NCBI RefSeq assembly: GCF_042676185.1
Contig: NZ_JBHTJT010000002.1
Location: forward strand, 1-64,000
Direction of reading: 5' to 3'
Source: Tropicimonas aquimaris
Lineage (GTDB): Bacteria; Pseudomonadota; Alphaproteobacteria; Rhodobacterales; Rhodobacteraceae
Length of the DNA stretch: 64,000 nucleotides
Shown here: positions 32,641-44,817 of the stretch, piece after piece
How the letters are laid out: each line of letters begins with the position of its first letter
How positions within the stretch are numbered: the stretch's first letter is position 1
The notes under the pieces: generated by a model
Databases searched by the model: none
Told to the model about the DNA's origin: nothing
Seen by the model: the letters and a program-made list of their open reading frames with translations, nothing else
Translations under genes and position numbers: made by a program

Positions 32641-33849
32641 ATGACAGACCGAAAGAACACCCGCGGACCGATGACCCTTGCCATCCACGCAGGCGAAGGG
32701 CCCGACCCGAGCACCGGTGCCTCCGCGCCGCCGCTGCACATGTCCTCTACCTTCGTGACCGACCAGGTCGCAGGCTTCTCCGCCCATGACCTCGAAGACG
32801 CCAGCGGCTACCTCTACACCCGCTGGGGCAATCCCACCGTCGACATGCTGGAACGCAAGATCGCCGCTCTGGAAGGCACCGACGCCTGCCTTTGCACCGC
32901 CTCCGGCATGGCCGCGGCCTCGGCGATCTTCCTCACCTTCCTCTCCTCCGGCGATCACGTGGTCGTCTCGGACGTCTCCTATGCCGGCGTTGCCGAGCTC
33001 GCCCGGGACACCCTGCCCCGGCTGGGCATCGAGGTGAGCCTCGTCGACATGTCCGACATCGAGGCCGTGGCAGCCGCGTTGCGCGACAACACCCGGCTGG
33101 TGCATTGCGAAACCCCGGTCAACCCGATCGGCCGGCTGACCGACCTCGCGGCGGTGACCAGGCTCGCCCATGACGCCGGCGCGCTGGTCTCCTGCGACGC
33201 CACATTCGCCTCGCCGCTGGGCCAGGACAGTGCCGGTCTCGGCGTCGACCTGGTTATGCACTCGATCACCAAGTACATCGGCGGGCATGGCGACGCGGTG
33301 GGCGGTGCCGTCGCGGGCTCTGCCGAGCTGATCGGCCGGATGCGGCTGGAGGCCAGCATCCACCACGGCGGGATCCTGTCGCCCTTCAACGCCTGGCTCA
33401 TCGCCCGCGGCATGGCCACCCTGCCCCTGCGAATGAAGGCCCACGAGGCCGGCGCGATCGAGCTGGCCAACTGGCTCGAAAGCCGCGACAGCGTCACCCG
33501 GGTCATCCATCCCGGCCTTGCCTCGCACCCGCAGCGCGCTTTGGCCGAACGGCAGATGACCAACACCGCCGGCATGATCTCCTTCCAGGTCGGCGATGCC
33601 GCCAGGGGCCAGGCGCTGGCACAGCAGATGATCGACCGGCTGGAGGTGATCCACTACGCCGTCTCGCTCGGTCACCACCGCAGCCTGATATTCTGGATGG
33701 AAACCGACCCGCTGATGGAAACCTCGTTCCGCCTGCAGGGCCGCCATCTCGAAAGCTACCGCGCCTTTGCCGGCGACGGAATCTTCCGTCTCTCGGTCGG
33801 GCTCGAGGACCCCGCGGACCTGATCGCGGATCTCGCGCAGGTGCTCTGA
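32641..33849 (+). CDS. Cys/Met metabolism PLP-dependent enzyme
   Basis: This 402-residue protein belongs to the cystathionine gamma-synthase/lyase and methionine gamma-lyase family, cytoplasmic fold-type I PLP enzymes acting on sulfur amino acids. The PLP lysine is Lys211 in HSITKYIGGHGD. Other family motifs are YTRWGNPTVDMLERKIAALE, TASGMAA (phosphate contact), and the C-terminal GIFRLSVGLEDPADLIADL. Which reaction it performs is not decidable by eye. It stands alone between two minus-strand genes. Confidence 0.9.
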   Translation: MTDRKNTRGPMTLAIHAGEGPDPSTGASAPPLHMSSTFVTDQVAGFSAHDLEDASGYLYTRWGNPTVDMLERKIAALEGTDACLCTASGMAAASAIFLTFLSSGDHVVVSDVSYAGVAELARDTLPRLGIEVSLVDMSDIEAVAAALRDNTRLVHCETPVNPIGRLTDLAAVTRLAHDAGALVSCDATFASPLGQDSAGLGVDLVMHSITKYIGGHGDAVGGAVAGSAELIGRMRLEASIHHGGILSPFNAWLIARGMATLPLRMKAHEAGAIELANWLESRDSVTRVIHPGLASHPQRALAERQMTNTAGMISFQVGDAARGQALAQQMIDRLEVIHYAVSLGHHRSLIFWMETDPLMETSFRLQGRHLESYRAFAGDGIFRLSVGLEDPADLIADLAQVL

Positions 33850-33893
33850 GCGGCGCGGGACCGCACATTCTTCTTGGTCCCAATACCCTCGCC

Positions 33894-33922
33894 GAAGGCA
33901 GCGCCCATCGGGCGCTTCCTTC
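33894..33922. terminator. Possible bidirectional terminator after dnaE
   Basis: GAAGG...GCGCCC-ATC-GGGCGC...CCTTC forms an imperfect stem directly after the dnaE stop codon, in the 73-bp convergent gap. A T-run is missing. An adjacent segment (33868-33890) carries the tail motif of the intergenic repeat family, minus-strand GGGTATTGGGACCAAGAAGA. Confidence 0.45.
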
Positions 33923-37381
<3,459 letters not shown>

Positions 37382-37512
37382 GCCGGAGACCCTAGGCGAG
37401 CGCCGCGGACAATGAAACGGGTTGATTACGAGGCCGCGATTTGCCATTGCGAATCGCCGCGCAAATCGGACATTGGCGCGTCGCATTTCATCGTCCGCGA
37501 AAGGGTTGGCCG

Positions 37513-38280
37513 GTGTCTGATTTTCTCTTCTTCGCAGTGGTCGGATTCCTCGCACAGCTCGTCGATGGCGCGCTCGGCATGGGCTTTGGCGTGATCAGTT
37601 CCGCCATCCTCTTCGGCAGCGGCGTCGCCCCGCCGCTGGTCTCCGCAACGGTCAACGCCGCCAAGATCCCGACCGGCTTCGTCGCCGGCCTGTCGCACTG
37701 GCGCTTCCGCAACATCGACCCGGCGCTGCTGCGCACACTCGCCATCGGCGGCATCCTCGGCGGGGTCGCCGGCGGCCTGACCCTGACGCATCTCAAGGGC
37801 GGCGTGCTGACCCTTCTGATTTCCGCCTACCTCATCTTCATGGGCACGACCGTCATCCTGCGCGGGATCCGCGGACGCGCGCCGCGGACCCTTCGCAGCC
37901 GCAACACCGCCGTCATAGGCGCGGCCGGCGGCCTGATCGAAGGAATCGGCGGCAGCTGGGGCCCCGTGGTCACCCCAGCGCTGACCGCGTCAGGCGTGCC
38001 GCCAAACCGCGCGATCGGCAGCGGCGCGGTGGCCGAGCTCTTCGTCTCGATCGCTGTCTTCGCGACCCTCGCGGTGGGGTATTTCGCGGGAAGCTGGGCG
38101 CCGCAGCCCGGGCGGGGCCTGATGATCCCGGTCCTCGGCCTGCTCGCAGGCGGCGTGCCCGCGGCGGTGTTCGGCGGCTGGCTCGCCTCCAGGGCGCCGC
38201 GCCGTCCGCTCACCATCGGCGTCGGCCTGCTGGCGCTCAGCATCGGCATCTACCGGCTGATCGACACGCTCTGGGTCTGA
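37513..38280 (+). CDS. TauE/SafE family membrane permease
   Basis: This 255-residue inner-membrane protein has about eight hydrophobic segments and the family duplication: the N-terminal GALGMGFGVISSAILFGSGV and the mirrored second-half IEGIGGSWGPVVTPALTASG. TauE/SafE proteins are proposed exporters or importers of sulfonates and organic anions. A GTG start at 37513 follows AAGGG; earlier in-frame ATG codons lack a site. It shares a 131-bp divergent gap with dnaE. Substrate unknown. Confidence 0.88.
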   Translation: MSDFLFFAVVGFLAQLVDGALGMGFGVISSAILFGSGVAPPLVSATVNAAKIPTGFVAGLSHWRFRNIDPALLRTLAIGGILGGVAGGLTLTHLKGGVLTLLISAYLIFMGTTVILRGIRGRAPRTLRSRNTAVIGAAGGLIEGIGGSWGPVVTPALTASGVPPNRAIGSGAVAELFVSIAVFATLAVGYFAGSWAPQPGRGLMIPVLGLLAGGVPAAVFGGWLASRAPRRPLTIGVGLLALSIGIYRLIDTLWV

Positions 38281-38496
38281 GACACGGCGCCCAGACCCCG
38301 CATCCCGCCCTCCTCGATTCTCCTGCCGCCCAGAAATCGGGCAGATGCGGCGCGTTAAGGCATTTCCACCGCCCACGCGCTTGCAATGCCCGCCGGTTTT
38401 GGCTTTGCTGCCCTGTGCAACAGGGCCGCGCGTCTTCTACGCCGCATCGAGGACGCGCCCGGGGTCAAGGCAAATGGTACCGCGGCGGACGACCGG

Positions 38497-39942
38497 ATGC
38501 AGACCACCTTTCGCCTGAACGGAAAGACCGTGCATGTCACGGCAGAACCGACGCGAACCCTGCTTGACTGGCTGCGGGAGGATCGCGGCCTGACCGGCAC
38601 CAAGGAGGGCTGCAACGAGGGCGATTGCGGCGCCTGCACCGTGATGGTGACCGACCCCGCAGGCCAGGCGCGAGCGCTCAATGCCTGCATCCTTTTCCTG
38701 CCCCAGCTCGAAGGGAAATCCGTGCGCACCGTCGAAGGCCTGGCCGGGCCGGACGGCACGCTGCACCCGGTCCAGCAGGCGATGATCGACCACCACGGCA
38801 GCCAGTGCGGGTTCTGCACCCCCGGCTTCGTCATGTCGATGGCCGTGGCCCATCTCGACGGCAAGACGGATCACGACGACCAGTTGGCCGGCAATCTCTG
38901 CCGCTGCACCGGCTACGCCCCGATCGTCCGCGCCGCCGAGGCCGCCGCCTCCGAACCGGTGCCGGACTGGCTCGCGCAGGCCCCCGATTTCACCTGTCCC
39001 GAAGTATCCTCGGGGGGGCGCGCCGACGGCGCGCGGGGGGCAGACAGCCCCCCGGAGGGGCAACGCCCCGACGCGAGCAAGGAGGCGGAGGTGGCCCGGC
39101 CCACCTCCTCCGACGCGCTCGCCACCTGGTACGCGTCCCATCCCGACGCCACCCTCGTGGCCGGAGCCACCGATGTCGGTCTCTGGGTCACCAAGGGCCT
39201 GCGCGACTTGGGCCCCCTCGCATTCCTCGGCCATTGCAACGACCTCCGGGACATTTCCGTGGGCGAGGACGAGATCCGCATCGGCGCCATGGCCACGATG
39301 GAAGAGTTTCGCGACGCTGTGGCCCCCCTCCACCCGAGCCTCGGTGAACTGCTCCGCCGCTTCGCCTCCCGGCAGGTCCGCAATGCAGCAACGCTGGGCG
39401 GCAACATCGCCAATGGCTCGCCCATCGGCGACGCGCCCCCCGCGCTGATCGCCCTCGGCGCCAGTCTCCACCTGCGCAAGGGCGACGCCCGCCGCCGCCT
39501 CCCGCTCGAGGCGTTCTTCCTCGACTACGGAAAACAGGACAGGGCCCCGGGCGAGTTCGTCGAGGCCATCAGCATCCCGCGCCAGCCGGATACCCTGCGC
39601 TGCTACAAGCTCTCCAAGCGTTTTGACCAGGACATCTCGGCAGTCTGCGGCTGCTTCAACCTGCCGATCGAGAACGGGGTCATCGCCGGCCCGCGCGTCG
39701 CCTTCGGCGGCATGGCCGCCACCCCGAAGCGCGCCGCCCATGTCGAGGCGGCGATGGACGGCAAGCCCCTCTCCGAGGCCACGGTCGAGGCCGCCTTGCC
39801 CGCCTTTGCCCAAGATTTCACGCCGATCTCCGACATGCGCGCCTCCGCAGAATACCGGCTGACGGTGGCGCAGAACATGCTCCGCCGCTGCCTCGCCGAA
39901 ACATCGGGCCATGCCACCAGCGTTCTGGAGCTGCGTCCATGA
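38497..39942 (+). CDS. xdhA: Xanthine dehydrogenase small subunit (Fe-S/FAD)
   Basis: This 481-residue subunit carries electrons from the molybdenum centre to NAD+. A plant-type [2Fe-2S] domain (CNEGDCGACTV, about residues 39-49) is followed by the second [2Fe-2S] domain (CGFCTPG and CRCTGY, about 104-140). The FAD-binding domain (about 205-370) has LVAGATDVG and GNIANGSPIGDAPP, then the CO_deh_flav C-terminal domain. Between the second Fe-S and FAD domains, residues about 168-200 are encoded by an inserted palindromic repeat. The start at 38497 gives the usual N terminus, but its ribosome binding site is poor. Its stop overlaps the xdhB start as ATGA. Confidence 0.94.
   Translation: MQTTFRLNGKTVHVTAEPTRTLLDWLREDRGLTGTKEGCNEGDCGACTVMVTDPAGQARALNACILFLPQLEGKSVRTVEGLAGPDGTLHPVQQAMIDHHGSQCGFCTPGFVMSMAVAHLDGKTDHDDQLAGNLCRCTGYAPIVRAAEAAASEPVPDWLAQAPDFTCPEVSSGGRADGARGADSPPEGQRPDASKEAEVARPTSSDALATWYASHPDATLVAGATDVGLWVTKGLRDLGPLAFLGHCNDLRDISVGEDEIRIGAMATMEEFRDAVAPLHPSLGELLRRFASRQVRNAATLGGNIANGSPIGDAPPALIALGASLHLRKGDARRRLPLEAFFLDYGKQDRAPGEFVEAISIPRQPDTLRCYKLSKRFDQDISAVCGCFNLPIENGVIAGPRVAFGGMAATPKRAAHVEAAMDGKPLSEATVEAALPAFAQDFTPISDMRASAEYRLTVAQNMLRRCLAETSGHATSVLELRP
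38999..39069 (+). repeat. Palindromic repeat inserted in frame in xdhA
   Basis: The segment starts with CCGAAGTATCCTCGGGGGG and folds into three consecutive hairpins: GCGCGCC-GAC-GGCGCGC (39018-39034), GGGGGGC-AGACA-GCCCCCC (39035-39053) and GGGGC-AAC-GCCCC (39057-39069). The reverse complement of the xdhB element has the same order and nearly the same flanks. It adds a Gly/Ala/Arg/Pro-rich linker without breaking the frame. Confidence 0.8.
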
Positions 39943-42308
39943 GCGTCGCGAAGCCCCTGCCCCACGACGCCGCGCGGCTGCATGTCACCGGCCAGGCCCG
40001 CTACGTGGACGACATCCCGACCCCGCGCGACAGCCTGCACCTCGCCTTCGGCCTCTCGTCCATCGCCGCCGGGCAGATCACGTCGATGGAGCTCGACGCG
40101 GTGCGCAATGCCCCCGGCGTGGTCGCTGTCCTGACGGCCAAGGACCTGCCGGCGGAGAACGACGTCTCGCCCGCGCCGACCTTTCACGAGGAACTGCTGT
40201 CGAGCGGCGAGGTCTTCTACCTTGGCCAGCCGATCTTTCTCGTGGTGGCCACCAGCCACCTCGCCGCCCGCCGTGCGGCGCGCCTCGGCGAGGTGCGCTA
40301 TTCGGAGACCAGGCCGATCCTGACCATCGACGAAGCGCTGGCCGCCGACTGGCGTTTCGAGGAAGGCCCCCGGATCTATGGGAAGGGCGATCCCGACGCC
40401 GCCATCGCCGGCGCGGCTCATGTCGTCGAAGGCTCGATGGAGATCGGCGGGCAGGAGCATTTCTATCTCGAAGGCCAGGCCGCGCTGGCCCTGCCGCAGG
40501 AAGGCGGGGACATGGTGATCCACGCCTCCTCGCAACACCCGACCGAGATCCAGCACAAGGTGGCCGAGGCGCTCGGGATCCCGATGCATGGCGTGCGCGT
40601 CGAGGTGCGGCGGATGGGCGGAGGCTTTGGCGGCAAGGAAAGCCAGGGCAACCACCTCGCGGTGGCCTGCGCGGTGGCGGCGCGGGCGACCGGCCGGCCC
40701 TGCAAGATGCGCTACGACCGCGACGACGACATGGTGATCACCGGCAAGCGCCACGACTTCCGGATCAGCTATCGCGCCGGGGTCGATGCGGAGGGCCGGA
40801 TCGCCGGCATCGCCTTCGAGCATTTCTGCCGCTGCGGCTGGTCGCTCGACCTCTCGCTGCCGGTGGCCGACCGGGCGATGCTGCATGCCGACAACGCCTA
40901 CCTGCTCGAGAACGTGCGGATCACCTCGCACCGGCTGCGGACCAACACGCAATCGGCCACCGCCTATCGCGGTTTCGGCGGGCCGCAGGGGATGCTCGGC
41001 ATCGAGCGGGTGATGGACCATGTGGCCCATGTGGTCGGGCGCGATCCGCTGGAGGTGCGGCGGGCGAATTTCTATGCCGAGGCGCCGTCGAGCGCGGCCG
41101 GAGGGGGGCCATCTGCCCCCCGCTCGCCGCAGGCGAGCCCCCCCGAGGATATTTCCGGACAGGCGAAGGCAGCCGTACCGCAAACGACCCCCTACCACAT
41201 GGAGGTCACCGATTTCATCCTGGGCGGGATGGTTGAGCGGCTCGCGGCAGACGCGAAGTATGCGGCGCGCCGGCAGGCCGTGGCGGCCTGGAACGCGGAG
41301 AACCCCGTGGTGAAGAAGGGGATCGGCTTCAACCCGGTGAAGTTCGGCATCTCCTTCACGTTGACGCATCTGAACCAGGCCGGCGCGCTGGTGCATGTCT
41401 ATACCGACGGCTCGATCCACCTGAACCACGGCGGCACCGAGATGGGCCAGGGGCTGTTCCAGAAGGTCGCGCAGGTCGCCGCATCGCGGTTCGGCGTGGG
41501 CCTCGACCATGTGAAGATCACCGCGACCGATACCGGCAAGGTCCCCAACACATCGGCGACGGCGGCCTCCTCCGGCTCCGACCTCAACGGGATGGCCGTC
41601 CAGGCGGCCTGCGACACGATCCGCGACCGCCTGGCGGGTTTCGTGGCCGAACGTTTCCAGGCGGACCCGGCCACCGTTCGGTTCGAGGGGGGCGCGGTCC
41701 ATGTGGGGACGGAGGCGATCCCGTTCGAGACCGTGGTACTCGAGGCCTACCAGGCACGGATCAGCCTCAGCGCGACCGGATTCTACAAGACGCCGGATAT
41801 CTCTTGGGACCGCATCCGTGGCACCGGGCGGCCGTTCTTCTACTTCGCCTATGGCGCGGCGATCACCGAGGTCGCCGTCGATACGCTGACCGGCGAATAC
41901 TGCATCCTGCGCACCGACATCCTGCACGATGCCGGCGCTTCGCTGAACCCGGCGCTCGACATCGGGCAGATCGAGGGCGGCTACGTCCAGGGGGCGGGCT
42001 GGCTGACCACCGAGGAACTGGTCTGGAACGACAAGGGCCGGCTGATGACCCACGCGCCCTCGACCTACAAGATCCCCGCCTGCTCCGACCGGCCCGCGAT
42101 TTTCAACGTCGCGCTCTGGGACGCCCCGAACCGGGCCGACACGATCTACCGCTCCAAGGCGGTGGGCGAGCCGCCCTTCATGCTCGGGATCTCGGCCTTC
42201 CTCGCGCTGTCGGATGCGGTGGCCGCCTGCGGGCCGGGCTATCCCGCGCTCGACGCGCCGGCGACGCCGGAGCGGGTGCTCGCGGCCATCGAGAGGGTGC
42301 GCGCGTGA
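39939..42308 (+). CDS. xdhB: Xanthine dehydrogenase large subunit (molybdopterin)
   Basis: This 789-residue subunit binds the molybdenum cofactor and oxidises hypoxanthine/xanthine. It shows the aldehyde oxidase/xanthine dehydrogenase N domain (HVTGQARYVDDIP), the Moco motifs GGQEHFYLEGQAALA and GGGFGGKES, the substrate-site TAYRGFGGPQG (with the conserved Arg), and the C-terminal active-site Glu744 in SKAVGEPPFMLG. Residues about 387-412 come from an inserted palindromic repeat between otherwise conserved segments (RANFYAEAP before, TPYHMEV after). It is coupled to xdhA by ATGA and to xdhC by GTGA. Confidence 0.95.
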   Translation: MSVAKPLPHDAARLHVTGQARYVDDIPTPRDSLHLAFGLSSIAAGQITSMELDAVRNAPGVVAVLTAKDLPAENDVSPAPTFHEELLSSGEVFYLGQPIFLVVATSHLAARRAARLGEVRYSETRPILTIDEALAADWRFEEGPRIYGKGDPDAAIAGAAHVVEGSMEIGGQEHFYLEGQAALALPQEGGDMVIHASSQHPTEIQHKVAEALGIPMHGVRVEVRRMGGGFGGKESQGNHLAVACAVAARATGRPCKMRYDRDDDMVITGKRHDFRISYRAGVDAEGRIAGIAFEHFCRCGWSLDLSLPVADRAMLHADNAYLLENVRITSHRLRTNTQSATAYRGFGGPQGMLGIERVMDHVAHVVGRDPLEVRRANFYAEAPSSAAGGGPSAPRSPQASPPEDISGQAKAAVPQTTPYHMEVTDFILGGMVERLAADAKYAARRQAVAAWNAENPVVKKGIGFNPVKFGISFTLTHLNQAGALVHVYTDGSIHLNHGGTEMGQGLFQKVAQVAASRFGVGLDHVKITATDTGKVPNTSATAASSGSDLNGMAVQAACDTIRDRLAGFVAERFQADPATVRFEGGAVHVGTEAIPFETVVLEAYQARISLSATGFYKTPDISWDRIRGTGRPFFYFAYGAAITEVAVDTLTGEYCILRTDILHDAGASLNPALDIGQIEGGYVQGAGWLTTEELVWNDKGRLMTHAPSTYKIPACSDRPAIFNVALWDAPNRADTIYRSKAVGEPPFMLGISAFLALSDAVAACGPGYPALDAPATPERVLAAIERVRA
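41103..41165 (-). repeat. Palindromic repeat inserted in frame in xdhB
   Basis: Two hairpins, GGGGGGC-CATCT-GCCCCCC (41103-41121) and GCTCGCC-GCA-GGCGAGC (41122-41138), are followed by CCCCCCGAGGATATTTCCGG. Read on the minus strand this reproduces the xdhA element (start, hairpin order, G6 spacer), so it is the same element in the opposite orientation. The frame is preserved. Confidence 0.8.
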
Positions 42309-43261
42309 GTTTCGCTCCCGATCCGCTGAAACAGGCCGTGGAAAGTCATGGCCGCGTCGCCCGCGTCGTGGTGGCCGAGGTGCGCGGCTCCGCCCCGCGC
42401 GAGGCCGGAGCGGCGATGCTGGTCTGGCATAGCGGGCAGCAAGGCACGATCGGCGGCGGGGCGCTGGAACTCGAGGCGACGCAAGCGGCCCGTGCGTCGC
42501 TGGAGACAGGCTCCGGCGGGGTCAGCCGGCATCCGCTGGGTCCGTCGCTCGGCCAGTGCTGCGGTGGCGTCGTGACGCTGGTGACGGAGGTGTTCGACGC
42601 GGCGGCGCTGGACGCGTTGCTGCGGCAGGCACGGGACGGATGGATCGCGCGTGCCGTCGAGGCGGCAGCCGAGCCCTCGCTCGGCCTGCGCCAGATATCG
42701 CGCGACATTCGCAACGGATCGGCCGCGCCCGGCGCCGTCATGCGCGGCGGATGGCTGCTGGAGCCGCTCGCGGCGCCGCGGCACGCGCTCTGGCTACACG
42801 GGGCGGGCCATGTGGGCCGCGCCATAGCCGGGGCCGTCGCGCCGCTTCCCGACTGGCACGTGACCTGGGTCGACACCCATCCCGACCGGTTTCCCGCGGC
42901 CCTGCCCGACGGCGTGGCACCGCTGGTGGCCGCCGAGCCCGCGCGGGCGGTGGCCCATGCGCCGCGCGACGCGCATCACCTGATCCTGACCTATTCCCAC
43001 GCACTCGACCTGGCGCTCTGCCACGCCGTGCTGGAACGCGGATTCGCCTCTGCGGGGCTCATCGGCTCGGCGACCAAGTGGCGCCGCTTCCGCAGCCGGC
43101 TTCGCGACCTTGGCCATGGCGAGGCCGAGATAGCCCGCATCACCTGCCCGATCGGCGACCCGTCCTTCGGCAAGCACCCCCAGGCCATCGCCGTAGGAGT
43201 GACCGCCATGCTACTGAAAACCGCCGCCGCCGCGGCCCCGGCCATGGACCGCCCCGCGTGA
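42305..43261 (+). CDS. xdhC: Xanthine dehydrogenase accessory protein
   Basis: This 318-residue protein is XdhC, which binds the molybdenum cofactor, promotes its sulfuration and inserts it into XdhB. The N-terminal domain has VAEVRGSAPREAGAAMLVW, GTIGGGALELEA and the cysteine motif LGQCCGGVV. The C-terminal Rossmann-like part has LWLHGAGHVGRAIAGA, THSHALDL-type TYSHALDLALC and GLIGSATKWRRFRSRL. The GTG start overlaps the xdhB stop. The gene ends with the same type of GTGA overlap into the ABC transporter gene, so purine oxidation and transport form one translational chain. Confidence 0.95.
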   Translation: MSFAPDPLKQAVESHGRVARVVVAEVRGSAPREAGAAMLVWHSGQQGTIGGGALELEATQAARASLETGSGGVSRHPLGPSLGQCCGGVVTLVTEVFDAAALDALLRQARDGWIARAVEAAAEPSLGLRQISRDIRNGSAAPGAVMRGGWLLEPLAAPRHALWLHGAGHVGRAIAGAVAPLPDWHVTWVDTHPDRFPAALPDGVAPLVAAEPARAVAHAPRDAHHLILTYSHALDLALCHAVLERGFASAGLIGSATKWRRFRSRLRDLGHGEAEIARITCPIGDPSFGKHPQAIAVGVTAMLLKTAAAAAPAMDRPA

Positions 43262-44817
43262 CCGACCTGCTTTCAATCCAGAGGCTCACCAAGGCCTATC
43301 CCGGCGTCGTCGCCAATGACGACGTGTCCTTCGACATCGCGCCGGGGGAAATCCATGCGCTTCTGGGCGAAAACGGCGCCGGCAAGTCGACGCTGGTCAA
43401 GATGATCTACGGCTTGGTAAAGCCCGACAGCGGCAAGATGGAGCTGTTCGGAAAGCCCTATGCCCCCGCCCGGCCCAGCGCGGCGCGCACCGCCGGGGTG
43501 GCGATGGTGTTCCAGCATTTCTCGCTGTTCGAGGCGCTGAACGTGGCCGAGAACGTCGGCCTCGGCATGGAGACCCCGCCGCCAATGCGGGAACTGGCGC
43601 GCGAGATCCGCGAGGTGAGCCATGCCTACGGCCTGCCGCTCGACCCGCGCCGCCTGGTGGGCGACCTCTCGGCCGGCGAACGCCAGCGGGTGGAGATCAT
43701 CCGCTGCCTGCTGCAGGATCCGAAGCTGCTGATCATGGACGAGCCGACCAGCGTGCTGACCCCGCAGGAGGTGGAGATCCTCTTCGCAACGCTGAACAAG
43801 CTGAAGGCCGAGGGCACCTCGATCCTCTACATCTCGCACAAGCTGGAAGAGATCCGCGCCCTCTGCGACCGTGCGACGATCCTGCGGCGTGGTAAGGTGG
43901 TGGGGGCCTGCACCCCCCGCGAAAGCTCTGCGGCGGAACTGGCCGAGATGATGGTTGGCGAGGCGCTGCACACCCCCGACCGGGCACCGGGCGAGCGGGG
44001 CGAGGTGGTGCTGCAGGTGGCGGGCCTGACCAGCCAGCACGTCGAGGCCTTCGGCACGCGGCTGCAGAACATCGGCTTCGAGGTGCACGCGGGCGAGGTG
44101 CTGGGCATTGGCGGCGTGGCCGGCAACGGGCAGGACGAACTTCTGAGCGCGCTCTCGGGCGAGACCCTAGGCCCGAAGGAAACCGTGCGGCTGCGCGGCA
44201 AGCCAGTGGGCAATCTTGGCCCCAATGCGCGACGCGACCTGGGGATGCTGGCGGCTCCGGAGGAGCGGCTCGGGCACGCAGCCGCGCCCGACATGAGCCT
44301 GACCGAGAACGCGGTGCTCTCGGGCTGGCAGCGCGAGGACCTGACCCGGCACGGCTTCGTGCTCTGGGGGAAGTCGCGCAATTTTGCCGAGACGATCATC
44401 CAGAACTTCGATGTGCGCACGCCCGGACCCGGGGTGGCTGCTCGGGCGCTGTCGGGCGGCAACCTGCAGAAATTCGTGATCGGACGCGAGATCCTCCAGC
44501 GCCCGGACGTGCTGGTCGTCAACCAGCCGACCTGGGGTGTGGATGCCTCGGCGGCGGCGGCGATTCGACAGGCGTTGCTCGATCTGGCCGCCGCAGGCGC
44601 CGCGGTGATCGTCATCAGCCAGGATCTGGACGAGTTGATGGAAGTCGCCGACCGCTTTGCCGCGCTTAACGCCGGCCACCTCTCGGCGCCACGGCCCACC
44701 CAGGGGCTGACGATGGAGCAGATCGGGCTGATGCTCGGCGGGGCGCATGACATGGATGTGGCGCACACCGAAGAGGCGCATCACATCAAGGAAAGCTACG
44801 AGGAGGGCCGCCCGTGA
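43258..44817 (+). CDS. Nucleoside/purine ABC transporter ATP-binding protein (two NBDs)
   Basis: This 519-residue protein contains two ABC ATPase domains, as in RbsA/YufO-type transporters. The first has Walker A GENGAGKST, signature LSAGERQRVEI and Walker B LLIMDEPTSVLT. The second has a degenerate P-loop (GVAGNGQDELL), signature LSGGNLQKFVIGRE and VVNQPTWGVD in place of a normal Walker B. It powers the permeases encoded next. A GTG start at 43258 overlaps the xdhC stop. BMP-type systems with this layout import purine nucleosides or related compounds, which fits the xdh genes upstream. Confidence 0.93.
   Translation: MTDLLSIQRLTKAYPGVVANDDVSFDIAPGEIHALLGENGAGKSTLVKMIYGLVKPDSGKMELFGKPYAPARPSAARTAGVAMVFQHFSLFEALNVAENVGLGMETPPPMRELAREIREVSHAYGLPLDPRRLVGDLSAGERQRVEIIRCLLQDPKLLIMDEPTSVLTPQEVEILFATLNKLKAEGTSILYISHKLEEIRALCDRATILRRGKVVGACTPRESSAAELAEMMVGEALHTPDRAPGERGEVVLQVAGLTSQHVEAFGTRLQNIGFEVHAGEVLGIGGVAGNGQDELLSALSGETLGPKETVRLRGKPVGNLGPNARRDLGMLAAPEERLGHAAAPDMSLTENAVLSGWQREDLTRHGFVLWGKSRNFAETIIQNFDVRTPGPGVAARALSGGNLQKFVIGREILQRPDVLVVNQPTWGVDASAAAAIRQALLDLAAAGAAVIVISQDLDELMEVADRFAALNAGHLSAPRPTQGLTMEQIGLMLGGAHDMDVAHTEEAHHIKESYEEGRP

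Noticed and set aside
39603..42053. An 816-codon open frame opposite xdhB
   Set aside because: Antisense shadow of xdhA/xdhB with no recognisable motifs.
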